DNA from: Agarilytica rhodophyticola
Lineage (GTDB): Bacteria > Pseudomonadota > Gammaproteobacteria > Pseudomonadales > Cellvibrionaceae
NCBI RefSeq assembly: GCF_002157225.2
Contig: NZ_CP020038.1
Coordinates: forward strand, 5,486,501 to 5,550,500
Direction: 5' to 3'
Length of the DNA: 64,000 bases
The notes under the pieces are model-generated. The model ran no database searches and was not told the DNA's origin. It was given only the letters and a program-made list of their open reading frames with translations. A program made the position numbers and the translations under genes. Numbering within the stretch: the first letter of the stretch is position 1; every line of letters begins with the position of its first letter. Of the stretch, positions 44,205-54,210 are shown piece after piece.

Positions 44205-44900
44205 ATGCCGATAAAAAAAGTAGCATTGGTAACTGGCGGAAACAGGGGTATTGGTTTGGCGGCCTGCGAGTTATTGGAACAAAAAGATATAATAGTGTAT
44301 ATGGCATGTCGCGACATAGACAGTGGTAAAAAAGCCATTACTAGGAAAAACCTTGAAAGAACACAAGCTATACAATTAGACGTGAGTAAACCCGAAACTT
44401 TTGCACCTGCGTTTGATATTATTGAAAAAGAATCGGGAAAATTAGATATCTTAGTTAATAATGCAGGGATATCTCGTGGGGTTAGAGATAAGCCTAGCGA
44501 AGAGGATATAGAACAAATCCGCGATACGTTTGAAGTCAACTTCTTCGGTCCCTGGCTTCTTATTCAACAAATGCTACCACTGTTAAAAAAAAGTGAAAAT
44601 GGTCATATTATTAATGTTTCGAGTGGTCATGGTAGTTCTACAAAAATCTCAGGAAATAACTTAGCGTATCGAAGTTCAAAGTCGTCACTAAATGTTCTGA
44701 CGCAAGCATTCGCAGATGAACTTGCCGGCAGTGGAATACGTGTTAACTGTATGACTCCCGGTTGGGTAAGAACCAAACTAGGTGGTGTTGCGGCACCAAG
44801 AACACCCTCACAAGGCGCTGAAACAATTTTATGGCTAGCAACAAATAATGAGGGTTCTAGTGGCAAATTTTATAAAGATAAGGATATTTTTCCATGGTAA
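44205..44900 (+). CDS. Short-chain dehydrogenase/reductase
   Basis: A 231-residue classical SDR: NAD(P)-binding VALVTGGNRGIGLAACELL, NNAG in DILVNNAGISRG, catalytic Ser in HIINVSSGHG and YRSSKS (Tyr-x3-Lys). I chose the ATG at 44205, preceded by CTGGAG, over a TTG at 44187 that overlaps the sulfotransferase. It ends seven bases inside the next gene. Probably reduces or oxidises a carbonyl/hydroxyl of the pathway intermediate. Confidence 0.9.
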   Translation: MPIKKVALVTGGNRGIGLAACELLEQKDIIVYMACRDIDSGKKAITRKNLERTQAIQLDVSKPETFAPAFDIIEKESGKLDILVNNAGISRGVRDKPSEEDIEQIRDTFEVNFFGPWLLIQQMLPLLKKSENGHIINVSSGHGSSTKISGNNLAYRSSKSSLNVLTQAFADELAGSGIRVNCMTPGWVRTKLGGVAAPRTPSQGAETILWLATNNEGSSGKFYKDKDIFPW

Positions 44901-45736
44901 GACCACCTAACTTATTTATTATTGGCGCACCACGATGTGGAACCACTTCACTCTATTCAGCATTTAAACAACATCCTCAAATATATACTTCGGTACTAAA
45001 AGAGCCGCACTTTTACGCACAGGACATGCCAATACAACCTCATACAGTTACTTCAGTTGATGAATATAGCCACCTATTTTATTGTGCAAAAGATGAGAAA
45101 TATGTTGCGGAGGCTTCTGTTTGGTACTTATATAGTAAATCAGCAGCATCTCTAATATCTAAAGAACATCCAGAAGCACGGATCGTTATTATGTTGAGAA
45201 ATCCTGTAGAGATGATTGTCAGCTTATATAATCTTTATCTACGAACAGGAAATGAAACGCAAACCGATCCAAGATTGGCGTTATTAAGAAATAATGAAGA
45301 AGTGCATAAACATAGCTATTTTCCTTTTGGTTTATACTACAAACGATTGATTAAATTGTATGATACCCTTGAAACTTGGTTCTCTTACTTTAAGCGTGAA
45401 CAAATAAATATTCTTTTTTATGAAGAGTTTTATCATCACCCCAACAAAAGTTTTACTCAGCTGTGCAATTGGCTAAATATAGATGATGATGCTGATATTA
45501 GTTTTGACCCTGTGGAAGCGAGAAAACGGGTCAAGTTTAAGGCCATGAGACAACTGAGACACCTACCAACAAGTATTAAAGAGAAAATCAACCCTGCTGC
45601 ATCAAAGCTGCATGCTCAAAAGAAACATAAGACTATATCTGAAGATGTTATGGAAATATTACGAAGAGAATCTACTGAAAGGTCGAGAAATTTACCAGCA
45701 ATAATCGGCCGAGATCTCCCTCTATCTTGGACATAG
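44894..45736 (+). CDS. PAPS-dependent sulfotransferase 2
   Basis: A 280-residue protein with the PAPS loop IIGAPRCGTTSLYSAFKQHP (9-28), then KEPHFYAQD, and the 3'-phosphate site RIVIMLRNPVEMIVSLYN (about 96-113), typical of Sulfotransfer_1/3 enzymes. It belongs to a different branch than sulfotransferase 1, so the product may carry two sulfates, or the enzymes may act on different acceptors. Its start overlaps the SDR stop by seven bases. Confidence 0.9.
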   Translation: MVRPPNLFIIGAPRCGTTSLYSAFKQHPQIYTSVLKEPHFYAQDMPIQPHTVTSVDEYSHLFYCAKDEKYVAEASVWYLYSKSAASLISKEHPEARIVIMLRNPVEMIVSLYNLYLRTGNETQTDPRLALLRNNEEVHKHSYFPFGLYYKRLIKLYDTLETWFSYFKREQINILFYEEFYHHPNKSFTQLCNWLNIDDDADISFDPVEARKRVKFKAMRQLRHLPTSIKEKINPAASKLHAQKKHKTISEDVMEILRRESTERSRNLPAIIGRDLPLSWT

Positions 45737-45764
45737 CACTACAAACGAATTGATAGAGAAATCT

Positions 45765-46415
45765 ATGCCAACGAAATCTACAGAACACATGAGATTGTTG
45801 AATCAGCTAAAGAAGGAAATAGGCGAAATCCATGGTGAGCCCATACTCCAGCGCTTTCGCCGTTGGCAAAGCATAACTTCACCAGATATACCAATGAAAC
45901 AAGAGCCTTATAATCCTCGCTGGGGAGAGTGCTTTAAAACATCTACCGAAGAAATGGCTAATAAATTGAGGAATTTCAATATTAACTATTATCACATAGG
46001 TAGTACGTCAGTTCCTGGTTTAGCATCTAAGCCCATCATTGATATTATTATTCAAGTTAATGACCTTGGTTCGCACGAGCAAGTAATAAATATATTGTCC
46101 TTAATGAATTATAAAAATTGGGGCTGCAGCCCTGTGCATCCTGATGTAACATGGCACTGGCACAAAAACATTAATCCAGTCAGTAAGGTAATACATCTGT
46201 GCACAGCCAATAATCCTTGGGTATCTGCTGCGTTAAATTTTCGTGATTATCTTCGTTACTTTCCAGATAAAAGACGAGAGTATATGAACTTAAAGGCAAA
46301 ATTATCAAGAGAAAGTAATAATGATCTTGTCCTATATTCGATTAAAAAAGCCTTGTTACTTTACCGCTTGAATAAAGAAGCTAATACATGGCGAGCGCAT
46401 AAAAATATCGTTTAG
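45765..46415 (+). CDS. GrpB/UPF0157-family nucleotidyltransferase-like protein
   Basis: A 216-residue protein with YNPRWGECFKTSTEE, HIGSTSVPGLASKPIIDIIIQV and the later HPDVTWHWHKNINPVSKVIHLC and LNFRDYLRYFPDKRREYMNLK, all GrpB family signatures. GrpB proteins have a nucleotidyltransferase fold (GST-x7-D-x-D-like motif KPIIDI). Their reaction is mostly unknown. I start at the ATG at 45765; an in-frame TTG at 45750 is less likely. Position within the operon suggests transfer of a nucleotide or activation of a pathway group, unproven. Confidence 0.82.
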   Translation: MPTKSTEHMRLLNQLKKEIGEIHGEPILQRFRRWQSITSPDIPMKQEPYNPRWGECFKTSTEEMANKLRNFNINYYHIGSTSVPGLASKPIIDIIIQVNDLGSHEQVINILSLMNYKNWGCSPVHPDVTWHWHKNINPVSKVIHLCTANNPWVSAALNFRDYLRYFPDKRREYMNLKAKLSRESNNDLVLYSIKKALLLYRLNKEANTWRAHKNIV

Positions 46416-46433
46416 ATTCATAAGGTTATTTGA

Positions 46434-47633
46434 GTGCTTGCCAAAAGATTATGTGTGTTATTTTCCTGTGCGGAATCATGTAGACTCCTGACAGGCGCTT
46501 TTCATGTTATCTACTTGTTATCTACCGGGATAGAATTAAGATATCTATTTCTACTACAAGCGACCTTTTCAATTTCCAATTTAATATCCGAAATATATTC
46601 GATTCGGCTAACAGCAGTTATAGGTCCGCGCTGGGCTTTAATTATGGGAGTTAATCTTTGGGGACTTTATTTCTTCTTATGTTTATTTTCACCTAATATT
46701 TTTATTCTTGTCTTCGCTTATGCAGTCTATGGCTGTGGGTTTTCATTGGTTAACGGATCATTTGAACAGTGGCTAGAATCATGCATTATCAATAATAATG
46801 AAAACAAATCATCCTCGATAGATTACATGAGAATGAGGCGAAAATATTTTTCTCTTTTGAATGTTGTCGTTGGGTTTGTAGGGGCTTTGTTCGTAAGTTT
46901 ATCTAATAGTTATTATATTGCTTACGTAGCATCTGCAATACTACTATTTACGGTAAGTTATTTCCTTTGTTTGATACCTTATGTGGAGACACCAAAAAAG
47001 ATAAACTGCAATAACGACAAAACTTATAAAGCCACACAAAAAGACAATATAATCTTAGACAAAAAAACTTCTTTATATTTTCTAATAGCAATAATTACAA
47101 GCATATTATTTATGCCAATACTACACTTATGGCAGCCTTTATTTGAAAATATATATTCAGGGGAGATTCTTGGTTTTTCTATAGAGACAGCAATGATGTT
47201 GGGTCTAGTTTTTTCATCATATAACTTATTTAATTTTATATTTAATCACATAACAATAAAAATAAAACAACATCAAAAAAAATGGATAGATAGCAACTCA
47301 TCAATTTTTTCTGTTATTTTATTATCATTATCTATTTATGCAACAAACAATAATTTCATACTGACATGTTTATTATTTTCTCTTTCTTACTGTTTTTTAT
47401 CACAAATTCAAATCATACATAGATCGAGAGCTATTGTTTTCTGGAGCGACGAAAAAATAAACCAGGTCTTGTCTTATTCAAATTTTTTGTCACGCATTTT
47501 CACTGCAAGCATATGGCTATTTTATTTTAATTTTCTACAAAACGGTTCTTATAAGACTATGTTTTCTGTATCAATTTTGTGTTTAATTTTAATTTACCCC
47601 CTAAACTATATATCTAAAAAAATCAACAATTAA
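46434..47633 (+). CDS. MFS transporter, probable exporter of the cluster product
   Basis: A 399-residue membrane protein with about 12 hydrophobic helices, starting at GTG. The region GPRWALIMGVNLWGLYFFLC and the central loop (about 180-205, KKINCNNDKTYKATQKDN) divide two six-helix halves. It is a diverged MFS permease, last gene of the operon (19 bases after the GrpB gene), and a natural candidate to export the sulfated product or give self-protection. Confidence 0.85.
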   Translation: MLAKRLCVLFSCAESCRLLTGAFHVIYLLSTGIELRYLFLLQATFSISNLISEIYSIRLTAVIGPRWALIMGVNLWGLYFFLCLFSPNIFILVFAYAVYGCGFSLVNGSFEQWLESCIINNNENKSSSIDYMRMRRKYFSLLNVVVGFVGALFVSLSNSYYIAYVASAILLFTVSYFLCLIPYVETPKKINCNNDKTYKATQKDNIILDKKTSLYFLIAIITSILFMPILHLWQPLFENIYSGEILGFSIETAMMLGLVFSSYNLFNFIFNHITIKIKQHQKKWIDSNSSIFSVILLSLSIYATNNNFILTCLLFSLSYCFLSQIQIIHRSRAIVFWSDEKINQVLSYSNFLSRIFTASIWLFYFNFLQNGSYKTMFSVSILCLILIYPLNYISKKINN

Positions 47634-48111
47634 ACTAACCCTCACAAAACCTCTATAAATAAATTTTCGTTTCGGAAAAATATAATTTTGTGGCACCTAG
47701 AATTAAAAGTAGTATATGGTCTACATTATTCTATCTATACCAAGGCTTTTAAAATAAAAAAACACCTAACTTCAAATAAGCTTGAAATATTCCATGACAT
47801 CTGTGAACACTGGCATATCGTTATATATAGCCCCAAGCGCTTTATATTATTAAATCAATATTTATGCAGAATTTTAATACACCAATGACGCTTAAATGAT
47901 GCCAACTAACATTCACTCGCTTCAGTTTGCCACCACAATCATCACACTCAAACTAAATTGAGACTACACTAGCCCACGTGTAATTTCAGTTTTTATTAAA
48001 GTGCTATGTCATACATTTCGGTATTTAGCACTTCTTCGAGTTTACCTCTACTGTTATTTAACGTCTTTTTACAAGTAATAAACATCAACGTACAAAATAC
48101 GGAGAATATTA
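47634..48111. other. Intergenic region without a supported gene
   Basis: About 480 bases between the MFS gene and the secreted peptidase. A 66-codon frame at 47688-47888 has no start signal and unremarkable composition, and I do not support it. A CGGAGAAT ribosome binding site for the peptidase is near the right end. Confidence 0.5.
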
Positions 48112-49725
48112 ATGAAGTTATCAACTTTAGTATTTGCCTTGGCTCTAACAACATTAAATTTTGGTGTTAGCGCAGCTCAGACCGAATTAAATGTGAAAGA
48201 TAGTAAAGATAAAAAGGTTTGGATTACTATTGGAGAAAAAGCAGCAAAAACGATTCAATCTCAATATTCATCTTCAGTACCAATGAACGTCTCTAAAAAG
48301 CAATTTAATTCGGCTAACAGCACATTAAATACAAAGGTGACAGTAGCCAGCGTTTCAGAATCTGATTTAGAAGAGCTGAGTGATATTATGCATCATGAAT
48401 ATAATCGTTGTGGCGGTTATTTCTTTCATGAATCTCTAGAAGAAGCACAAAATTATGTTAAGTCTATACAGAACATACAACCAATGCTTGTAAACTATAC
48501 AATAAACAACCCTAATGGCGTCGCAACACTTTTGTCGCAACTAAAAGCGAGCAACTTAGTAAATACGGTGAATACTTTAAAGGCATATCACAATCGATAT
48601 TATGATGTGCAATCAGGCGCTGATGCGGCAGTCTATATAAGAGATTCGTGGCAAACTATTGGAGCCAGTCGCTCGGACTTCAGTGTTGAGCTATTTAATC
48701 ATAGTTGGCAGCAACCTTCAGTTATCGCTACTATTACAGGTACAACCAGTCCAGATGAAATCGTAGTTATAGGAGGTCATTTAGACTCGATAAATGGCTC
48801 CAATCGGCGTAATGGTAAGGCACCCGGTGCCGATGATAATGCCTCAGGGATAGCAGTAGTAACGGAAACGTTAAGAGCAATAGTAGCCAGTGGTTATAAA
48901 CCAGAAAAAACTATTAAATTTATGGGCTACGCAGCTGAAGAAGTTGGTCTACGAGGCTCAAATGCTATCGCTCAATCATTTAAAGCGGATAATAAAAATG
49001 TTATCGGGGTTGCCCAATTTGATATGTCTGGTTACCAAGGAACGTCAAACAGAGATATTGTCTTTATGACGGACTTTACTAATAGTGGACAAAATCAATT
49101 TATGAGCCAGCTTCTGGACACCTATCACCAAGACATTGTCTATGGTTTCGGCCAATGTGGTTATGGCTGTTCGGATCATGCCTCTTGGCATAACCAAGGG
49201 TTTCCGGCATCAATGCCTTTTGAATCAAACCTAAGCGACTCTAACCCAACCATTCATTCCAGTAACGATTCTACATACGATGTCGATCACTCCATGAACT
49301 TTGCCAAGCTTTCTGTGACATTTATTGCAGAATTAGCCAAAGGCGGAACTGGGAGCACCCCGACTCCTACCCCTACGCCTACTCCGACGGTAACACCTAT
49401 ACCAACACCCTCACCTAATGTACTTATTAATAATGTACCCAAGAATCAGCTATCTGCACAAAGAGACGATGATATTGTTTTCACTATGGAAGTACCAAGC
49501 AGTGCAAGTAATATTAACTTTTCAATAAGTGGAGGCAGTGGTGATGCAGACTTATATGTAAGGTTTGGCTCCGAACCAACTGATTCTCGCTATGATTGTC
49601 GCCCTTATCGTAATGGTAATAATGAGAGTTGTAATGTTAATCAAACTGGTGGTAAATATTATGTGAGAGTCAAAGCATATAGATCATTCTCAGGCCTCAC
49701 CCTCATAGGGAGTTATAATAATTAG
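48112..49725 (+). CDS. Secreted M28 aminopeptidase with Pro-Thr linker and C-terminal PPC domain
   Basis: The 537-residue exoenzyme has a signal peptide (about 1-22), a propeptide-like region (to ~165), and a zinc M28 domain (about 168-410). The M28 ligands are His223/Asp225 in GGHLDS, Asp241 in PGADDNASG, Glu276-277 in GYAAEEVGL, Asp304 in QFDMSG, and a final His in STYDVDHS. A linker of repeated Pro-Thr (about 420-440) leads to a PPC (bacterial pre-peptidase C-terminal) beta-sandwich with GDADLYVRFG and PYRNGNNESC. It resembles the Vibrio leucine aminopeptidases, which are matured outside the cell. A hairpin terminator follows. Confidence 0.95.
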   Translation: MKLSTLVFALALTTLNFGVSAAQTELNVKDSKDKKVWITIGEKAAKTIQSQYSSSVPMNVSKKQFNSANSTLNTKVTVASVSESDLEELSDIMHHEYNRCGGYFFHESLEEAQNYVKSIQNIQPMLVNYTINNPNGVATLLSQLKASNLVNTVNTLKAYHNRYYDVQSGADAAVYIRDSWQTIGASRSDFSVELFNHSWQQPSVIATITGTTSPDEIVVIGGHLDSINGSNRRNGKAPGADDNASGIAVVTETLRAIVASGYKPEKTIKFMGYAAEEVGLRGSNAIAQSFKADNKNVIGVAQFDMSGYQGTSNRDIVFMTDFTNSGQNQFMSQLLDTYHQDIVYGFGQCGYGCSDHASWHNQGFPASMPFESNLSDSNPTIHSSNDSTYDVDHSMNFAKLSVTFIAELAKGGTGSTPTPTPTPTPTVTPIPTPSPNVLINNVPKNQLSAQRDDDIVFTMEVPSSASNINFSISGGSGDADLYVRFGSEPTDSRYDCRPYRNGNNESCNVNQTGGKYYVRVKAYRSFSGLTLIGSYNN

Positions 49726-49753
49726 TTTATTATAAATAATACAAATTGAAAGA

Positions 49754-49781
49754 CTAAGAAGGCAATATACCGCCTTCTTAG
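49754..49781. terminator. Hairpin terminator between convergent genes
   Basis: CTAAGAAGGC (49754-49763) and GCCTTCTTAG (49772-49781) form a perfect 10-bp stem with an 8-nt loop, between the convergent M28 and serine hydrolase genes. Confidence 0.75.
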
Positions 49782-49800
49782 GCTTTATGAAGTTATAGTA

Positions 49801-51624
49801 CTATCGCAATTTTTCTAACATCTTTTTTGTATTTTCATTAGATGTGTCAAGGCTATATGAAATGTGATAAAACTTCTTTGCATTCTTTTTATCTCCTATT
49901 TTCATATAAATTTCGGCCAAGTAATTAAAATTATTCGCATTTTTTGGATATAATGTGGTAAGCACTCGAAAGAAGTTAAGAGCAATTTTATAGTTTTTCT
50001 TACTTAATGATCTACGGCCAAAGTTCGTAATTTCTTGCTCAGAGAAAACAGGAGAATCCGGGTATTTTTTCTGCCAGATTCTATAAGCTTTTACGCTTTC
50101 CTCGAAGTTTTCCTCGCCAACTACTTCGAAAGGTACTTTTTCGTTTTTGCCAAGCTTTTGCATTGCATAATATTTTAGTTCTGTTCCCTTACGGGTATAA
50201 ACTAAGTAATCTCGTTGAGATTTCGGTTCACGCTCAACACTTATTTGGTTAGCAAAACTATCTACTGAAAAAACATTATCGCCACTATAAATTAATTTAC
50301 CGTCTGGCGCAGATCCCCAAGCTGAAAGATAGCCGCTATAAACCAATTCTTCATTTTTTTTATCCACTGTTAAGATGGTGTTATATTCGGAAAGATAACG
50401 GCCAAGAATACGTTTAATATGTTTATCATTAGGTGCCTTTTTATATTGCTGAATATTTTTATTCCAATCAAGCTGACTGATAACACTAGCAACTAGACTA
50501 TCAATACTACTTATACGTGAAGGATTACCGCCATTACCAAATATTATGATAGCGCGCCCTTCCGTCATTGTTGCCATTATCTGGCCACCTGTGCCAGTAT
50601 TAGAGCCTCCGTGAGAAAACCAATCCAAATTCCCATCCGCTTGAAAACGCATCCAACCGGCACTCCAACCACCTACCCTTTGAAGCGTATGTACTTTCGT
50701 TAATTCGTTTGCCACCCAAGGTGAAATAACTTTTGATGGTTTATTAGCAAGTGCGAGTTGATAATCAATAATAAATTTCGCCATATCTCTCGCACTGCTC
50801 CACATTCCAGAAGGTGCAACCTGAGGGCATATAGGAATACCAGTTTTAATGACTTGCTGATCATCATCGTGAACCTTAGCCACGTTTTTAAGGAACTTGG
50901 GATGGCCGTGCTGGTACATGGTCGTGTTTGCCATACCTAAAGGAGAAAAGATCATATCCTCAGCTAACTTAGCCAAAGGCTTGCCAGTTATATCTTCTAA
51001 AGCGATTTGTACAATAACATAGCCGCCGCCGCTGTAGTTCCAATAGCTACCTGGTTTAAACTCTACCGATATGGGCTTACTGTAACGGGGTAGTTTAATG
51101 CCGTTTAAACTTTCAATAGCACTGGGGATTTCATCACCCAAATAGAAATCAGCAAACCCAGACTGACTCGTTCCAGCAGTATGGCTCAGTAGATCACGAA
51201 AGGTAATCGCACGATCTTTAGTAAAGGGGGATTTGGGTATGTGCCACCTTTTTAGGTACGGGTCAACAGCATCATCTAGGTTTAATAGACCCCTTTCCGC
51301 CAACATAGCTGTAATCGTAGCGGTTATGGGTTTTGAAATAGACGCTGTGGAAAATGCAGTATTAGCATCTATTTTATGTGCGGTTGTATTTTCTTTAAAG
51401 CCTGCGGAGCGTGTGTATATCAAGTTATAATTGTCAACTACCGCCAGACTTAAGCCTGTGAGCCTATTTTTGCGTAGCAGTTGTTCGTAGGTTATTATTT
51501 CATCATTTTTTAACGATACTAGCGATAGCTTTTTTGGCGCCTCGTTGGCATATGCCAAAAATGGAAAAAATATAGAGCGAAAGAGCAAATAACAAAGCAA
51601 TCCTATATAAATAGAAGTTTTCAT
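49801..51624 (-). CDS. Exported serine hydrolase of the beta-lactamase family with C-terminal TPR-like region
   Basis: A 607-residue exported protein: signal peptide (about 1-26), beta-lactamase/D-aminopeptidase-like domain (about 40-395; SISK with Ser95-Lys98, YSG with Tyr197, and HGGSNTG near 330), a beta-rich middle (about 400-500), and a C-terminal tetratricopeptide-like region (about 535-607; LNFFRVLTTLYPKNANNFNYLAEIYMKIGDKKNAKKFY). I use the ATG at 51624, preceded by AAGAGGCG, rather than the longer frame to 51654. Such proteins are esterases or peptidases. Divergent from a LytS/LytR-type system, which may regulate it. Confidence 0.88.
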   Translation of the reverse strand: MKTSIYIGLLCYLLFRSIFFPFLAYANEAPKKLSLVSLKNDEIITYEQLLRKNRLTGLSLAVVDNYNLIYTRSAGFKENTTAHKIDANTAFSTASISKPITATITAMLAERGLLNLDDAVDPYLKRWHIPKSPFTKDRAITFRDLLSHTAGTSQSGFADFYLGDEIPSAIESLNGIKLPRYSKPISVEFKPGSYWNYSGGGYVIVQIALEDITGKPLAKLAEDMIFSPLGMANTTMYQHGHPKFLKNVAKVHDDDQQVIKTGIPICPQVAPSGMWSSARDMAKFIIDYQLALANKPSKVISPWVANELTKVHTLQRVGGWSAGWMRFQADGNLDWFSHGGSNTGTGGQIMATMTEGRAIIIFGNGGNPSRISSIDSLVASVISQLDWNKNIQQYKKAPNDKHIKRILGRYLSEYNTILTVDKKNEELVYSGYLSAWGSAPDGKLIYSGDNVFSVDSFANQISVEREPKSQRDYLVYTRKGTELKYYAMQKLGKNEKVPFEVVGEENFEESVKAYRIWQKKYPDSPVFSEQEITNFGRRSLSKKNYKIALNFFRVLTTLYPKNANNFNYLAEIYMKIGDKKNAKKFYHISYSLDTSNENTKKMLEKLR

Positions 51625-51769
51625 AATAACGCCTCTTGAATAATTTTTAGGCATAATATGAAATCAAAACCCAATCAGGACAGAATAATGCGTGAACGTC
51701 TCATAGTATTCACCAATTGCTCATTGCTAACGCTACTCCTTGCTATTATATAAAAAAGAGGAAAAACTA

Positions 51770-53518
51770 TTGCTGCGATACGTGTTAGCCTTTATCGGTA
51801 TTCTATTCTTCCTAGTTAGCTATGGGTTAGCTGATGAAACTTCTGATCCAAATATATATATTGGCGAAAGCTACTACTTGACCACAGAAGATAACCCAGA
51901 GTTTTCTTCCTTCGTTGCTGATAAAACTAATTGGCAAGAGTTCTCTCTATACCAAGGACTGCAATTACACGGTAAAAATGCATGGTTGCAGATGAGTTTT
52001 GATGTACAAGAATCTGATCGACCTCAGGGGATATTCATAAGTATGCTAGGCTCTTATGAGGCTTACTGGGATGGTGTGCTTATTGGTCGCAATGGCGTTA
52101 TTGGACGTAGTAATAAAACAGAGCAGCCCGGAGATATAGACAAGGTTATTCTCATCCCTCAGCATTTATTTACAACAGGGGTACACAATTTAAGTCTTAA
52201 GATCTCGACGCATCACAATAGTGGTTATCCCGGCCAGAGTTCATTTTGGTGCTTGATTGGTGATTATAATTACTTCCTCATGTTCGCCTATAAGCGTGCA
52301 AGCCTTCCTATGACCATGTCAGCGGCGCTTTTTCTAATCGCACTATATTGTATTGTGCTTTATGTTTTTACTTTGAAGGAAATAAGTTACCTCCTCTTCA
52401 GTGGACTTTGTACAGCGATTTTATCTCTTATTATTGTTGAGTCATGGCGAGGCCTTTGGGGATACACATATGACTGGCAAATTCCAAGACTCATTGGAGT
52501 GTTAGCCCTATCTTCGTTAATTGCTCACTTATTAGTATTATTTTTTACTTTTTTCTTTAGATTTGAAAAAAGAAAGATCATATGTTGGTGCGGATTAGGT
52601 GCAATCTTACAGGCCTATGTTCTATTTGCTTTCGATGGTTATGATGATCGTAGTTTATATATATTTCTTATAGGGATAGTTATAGCACTTGCAATATGCT
52701 GTCAGGCTGCTTATCAAAAAAATAAAGATGCAAAACTAATGCTAATAGGTTTACTCCTGTTTTTGGCGCCGATTAGTATCGACAGTTTTTCGTACATGGA
52801 TCAATACTTTTTTATCTCATTTTCTGCGCTCATCTTATTAATATTGTACCGCCTGACGCAAACGATGCAGATTAAGCAACGGCAATTGATACAGAGTCAG
52901 ATAAATGCTGGGCGTTTAGAACTTGAGTTGGTGAAAAGGAACTTACAACCTCACTTTATTTTAAATACGCTTACTGCTGTCGAAGAATGGATAGAAGATT
53001 CGCCAAAACAAGCTGTTATGTTTATCCAAGCCTTAGCACGAGAATTTCGTTATATGGCACAAATTTCTTCAAAGTCGTTAATTTCGTTAACTGATGAGAT
53101 AGCGTTGTGTCAATCCCACATAAAAGTAATGGAGTTTCGTTCAAATATTCAGTTTTCAATGAAGCTATCTAGTAGTAATTTACACGTCAAAATTCCACCA
53201 GGGATATTATTGACACTTATAGAAAATGCTATTTCTCATAATAATTATTCTTGCGGTATCATTGAATTCACAGTCGAGCAAGTTACCAGAGGAAAACGTT
53301 GTATATTGTTATTTAGTGCTCCGGTCAATCATAAATCTAAAGTTACTGCCGCTAACACAGGGATAGGGAGTCAGTATATCGAGGCTCGATTAAACGAAAG
53401 CTTTTTTGACAAATGGCATATTTCTACCAAGCTCAGCGAAACACACTGGACAGTTAATATTGACATTCCTTTATTTATTTTCGATAAAGCTGAGAGAAAT
53501 ATTGGAGTCATAGAATGA
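51770..53518 (+). CDS. LytS-type sensor histidine kinase with 7TM-like sensor
   Basis: A 582-residue membrane kinase. I start at the TTG at 51770, which follows AGAGGA, giving a signal peptide (about 1-23), a periplasmic beta-sandwich of the 7TMR-DISM extracellular type (about 30-165; ESYYLTTEDNPEFSS...SLKISTHHNSGYPGQ), seven membrane helices (about 175-365), and a His_kinase domain with His395 in LQPHFILNTLTAVEEW and the N-box LIENAISHNN. A longer frame to 51740 lacks a binding site. The next gene, its response regulator, overlaps by four bases. Confidence 0.9.
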   Translation: MLRYVLAFIGILFFLVSYGLADETSDPNIYIGESYYLTTEDNPEFSSFVADKTNWQEFSLYQGLQLHGKNAWLQMSFDVQESDRPQGIFISMLGSYEAYWDGVLIGRNGVIGRSNKTEQPGDIDKVILIPQHLFTTGVHNLSLKISTHHNSGYPGQSSFWCLIGDYNYFLMFAYKRASLPMTMSAALFLIALYCIVLYVFTLKEISYLLFSGLCTAILSLIIVESWRGLWGYTYDWQIPRLIGVLALSSLIAHLLVLFFTFFFRFEKRKIICWCGLGAILQAYVLFAFDGYDDRSLYIFLIGIVIALAICCQAAYQKNKDAKLMLIGLLLFLAPISIDSFSYMDQYFFISFSALILLILYRLTQTMQIKQRQLIQSQINAGRLELELVKRNLQPHFILNTLTAVEEWIEDSPKQAVMFIQALAREFRYMAQISSKSLISLTDEIALCQSHIKVMEFRSNIQFSMKLSSSNLHVKIPPGILLTLIENAISHNNYSCGIIEFTVEQVTRGKRCILLFSAPVNHKSKVTAANTGIGSQYIEARLNESFFDKWHISTKLSETHWTVNIDIPLFIFDKAERNIGVIE

Positions 53519-54210
53519 ATATTGTGATTGTTGAAGATGAGTATATGGTAGCAAAACGTTTAAGACGATTTGTCGACAATGCATTTTCAAACAGCAAAAT
53601 ACATATTCAGGTATTTCATTCTATCGATGACGCTAATGACTACCTAGCCGAAAACATTATTGATGGATTGTTTCTTGATTTAAATTTACAAGGAGAGGAT
53701 GGTTTTGACTTGCTAAAGCAACATCTTAGTCAAAGCTTTCACACCGTTATTGTTTCAGCAAATACCGATAGGGCAATAGATGCATTTGATATTGGCGTGT
53801 TAGATTTTGTCGCCAAGCCTTTCACTCAAGAACGTATTCAAAAAGCTGTCGACCGTATGCAGCAAAACATAGGAGAAGGACGCAGCAAATATATAGCATA
53901 CAAGCATTTAGGAAGAATAGAACTATTGCCAATAAAAAATATCCATTATATTAAAGCCTGTGGACACTATTGCGAAATATTCACTCGTGAACATACCACT
54001 ATATTGCACGATAAAAACATGGATAAATTATTGGCAGTATTACCCAATACTTACGAGCGAATTCACCGATCTTATGCGCTGCCGCTAGATTCCATAACTT
54101 CTATACACAGCGAAGAAGGCAGCAAATACTGGGTTAATTTACTCGATGGTGAAAAACTACCTGTTGGGCGAACACGCTATAAAGCTCTAAAAGCGCGTTT
54201 GAATTACTAG
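53515..54210 (+). CDS. LytTR-family response regulator
   Basis: A 231-residue protein with a receiver domain (about 1-120; Glu7-Asp8 in IVEDEY, phospho-acceptor Asp55 in FLDLNL, Lys101 in VAKPF) and a C-terminal LytTR DNA-binding domain (about 135-231; IKNIHYIKACGHYCEIFTRE..., RIHRSYALPLDSITSI, KLPVGRTRYKALK). It pairs with the LytS-type kinase and starts within its stop. LytTR pairs often control a neighbouring gene; the divergent serine hydrolase is a candidate target (inference). Confidence 0.93.
   Translation: MNIVIVEDEYMVAKRLRRFVDNAFSNSKIHIQVFHSIDDANDYLAENIIDGLFLDLNLQGEDGFDLLKQHLSQSFHTVIVSANTDRAIDAFDIGVLDFVAKPFTQERIQKAVDRMQQNIGEGRSKYIAYKHLGRIELLPIKNIHYIKACGHYCEIFTREHTTILHDKNMDKLLAVLPNTYERIHRSYALPLDSITSIHSEEGSKYWVNLLDGEKLPVGRTRYKALKARLNY

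Noticed and set aside
47688-47888. 66-codon frame after the MFS exporter
   Set aside because: No start signal, low-complexity composition and no recognisable motif.
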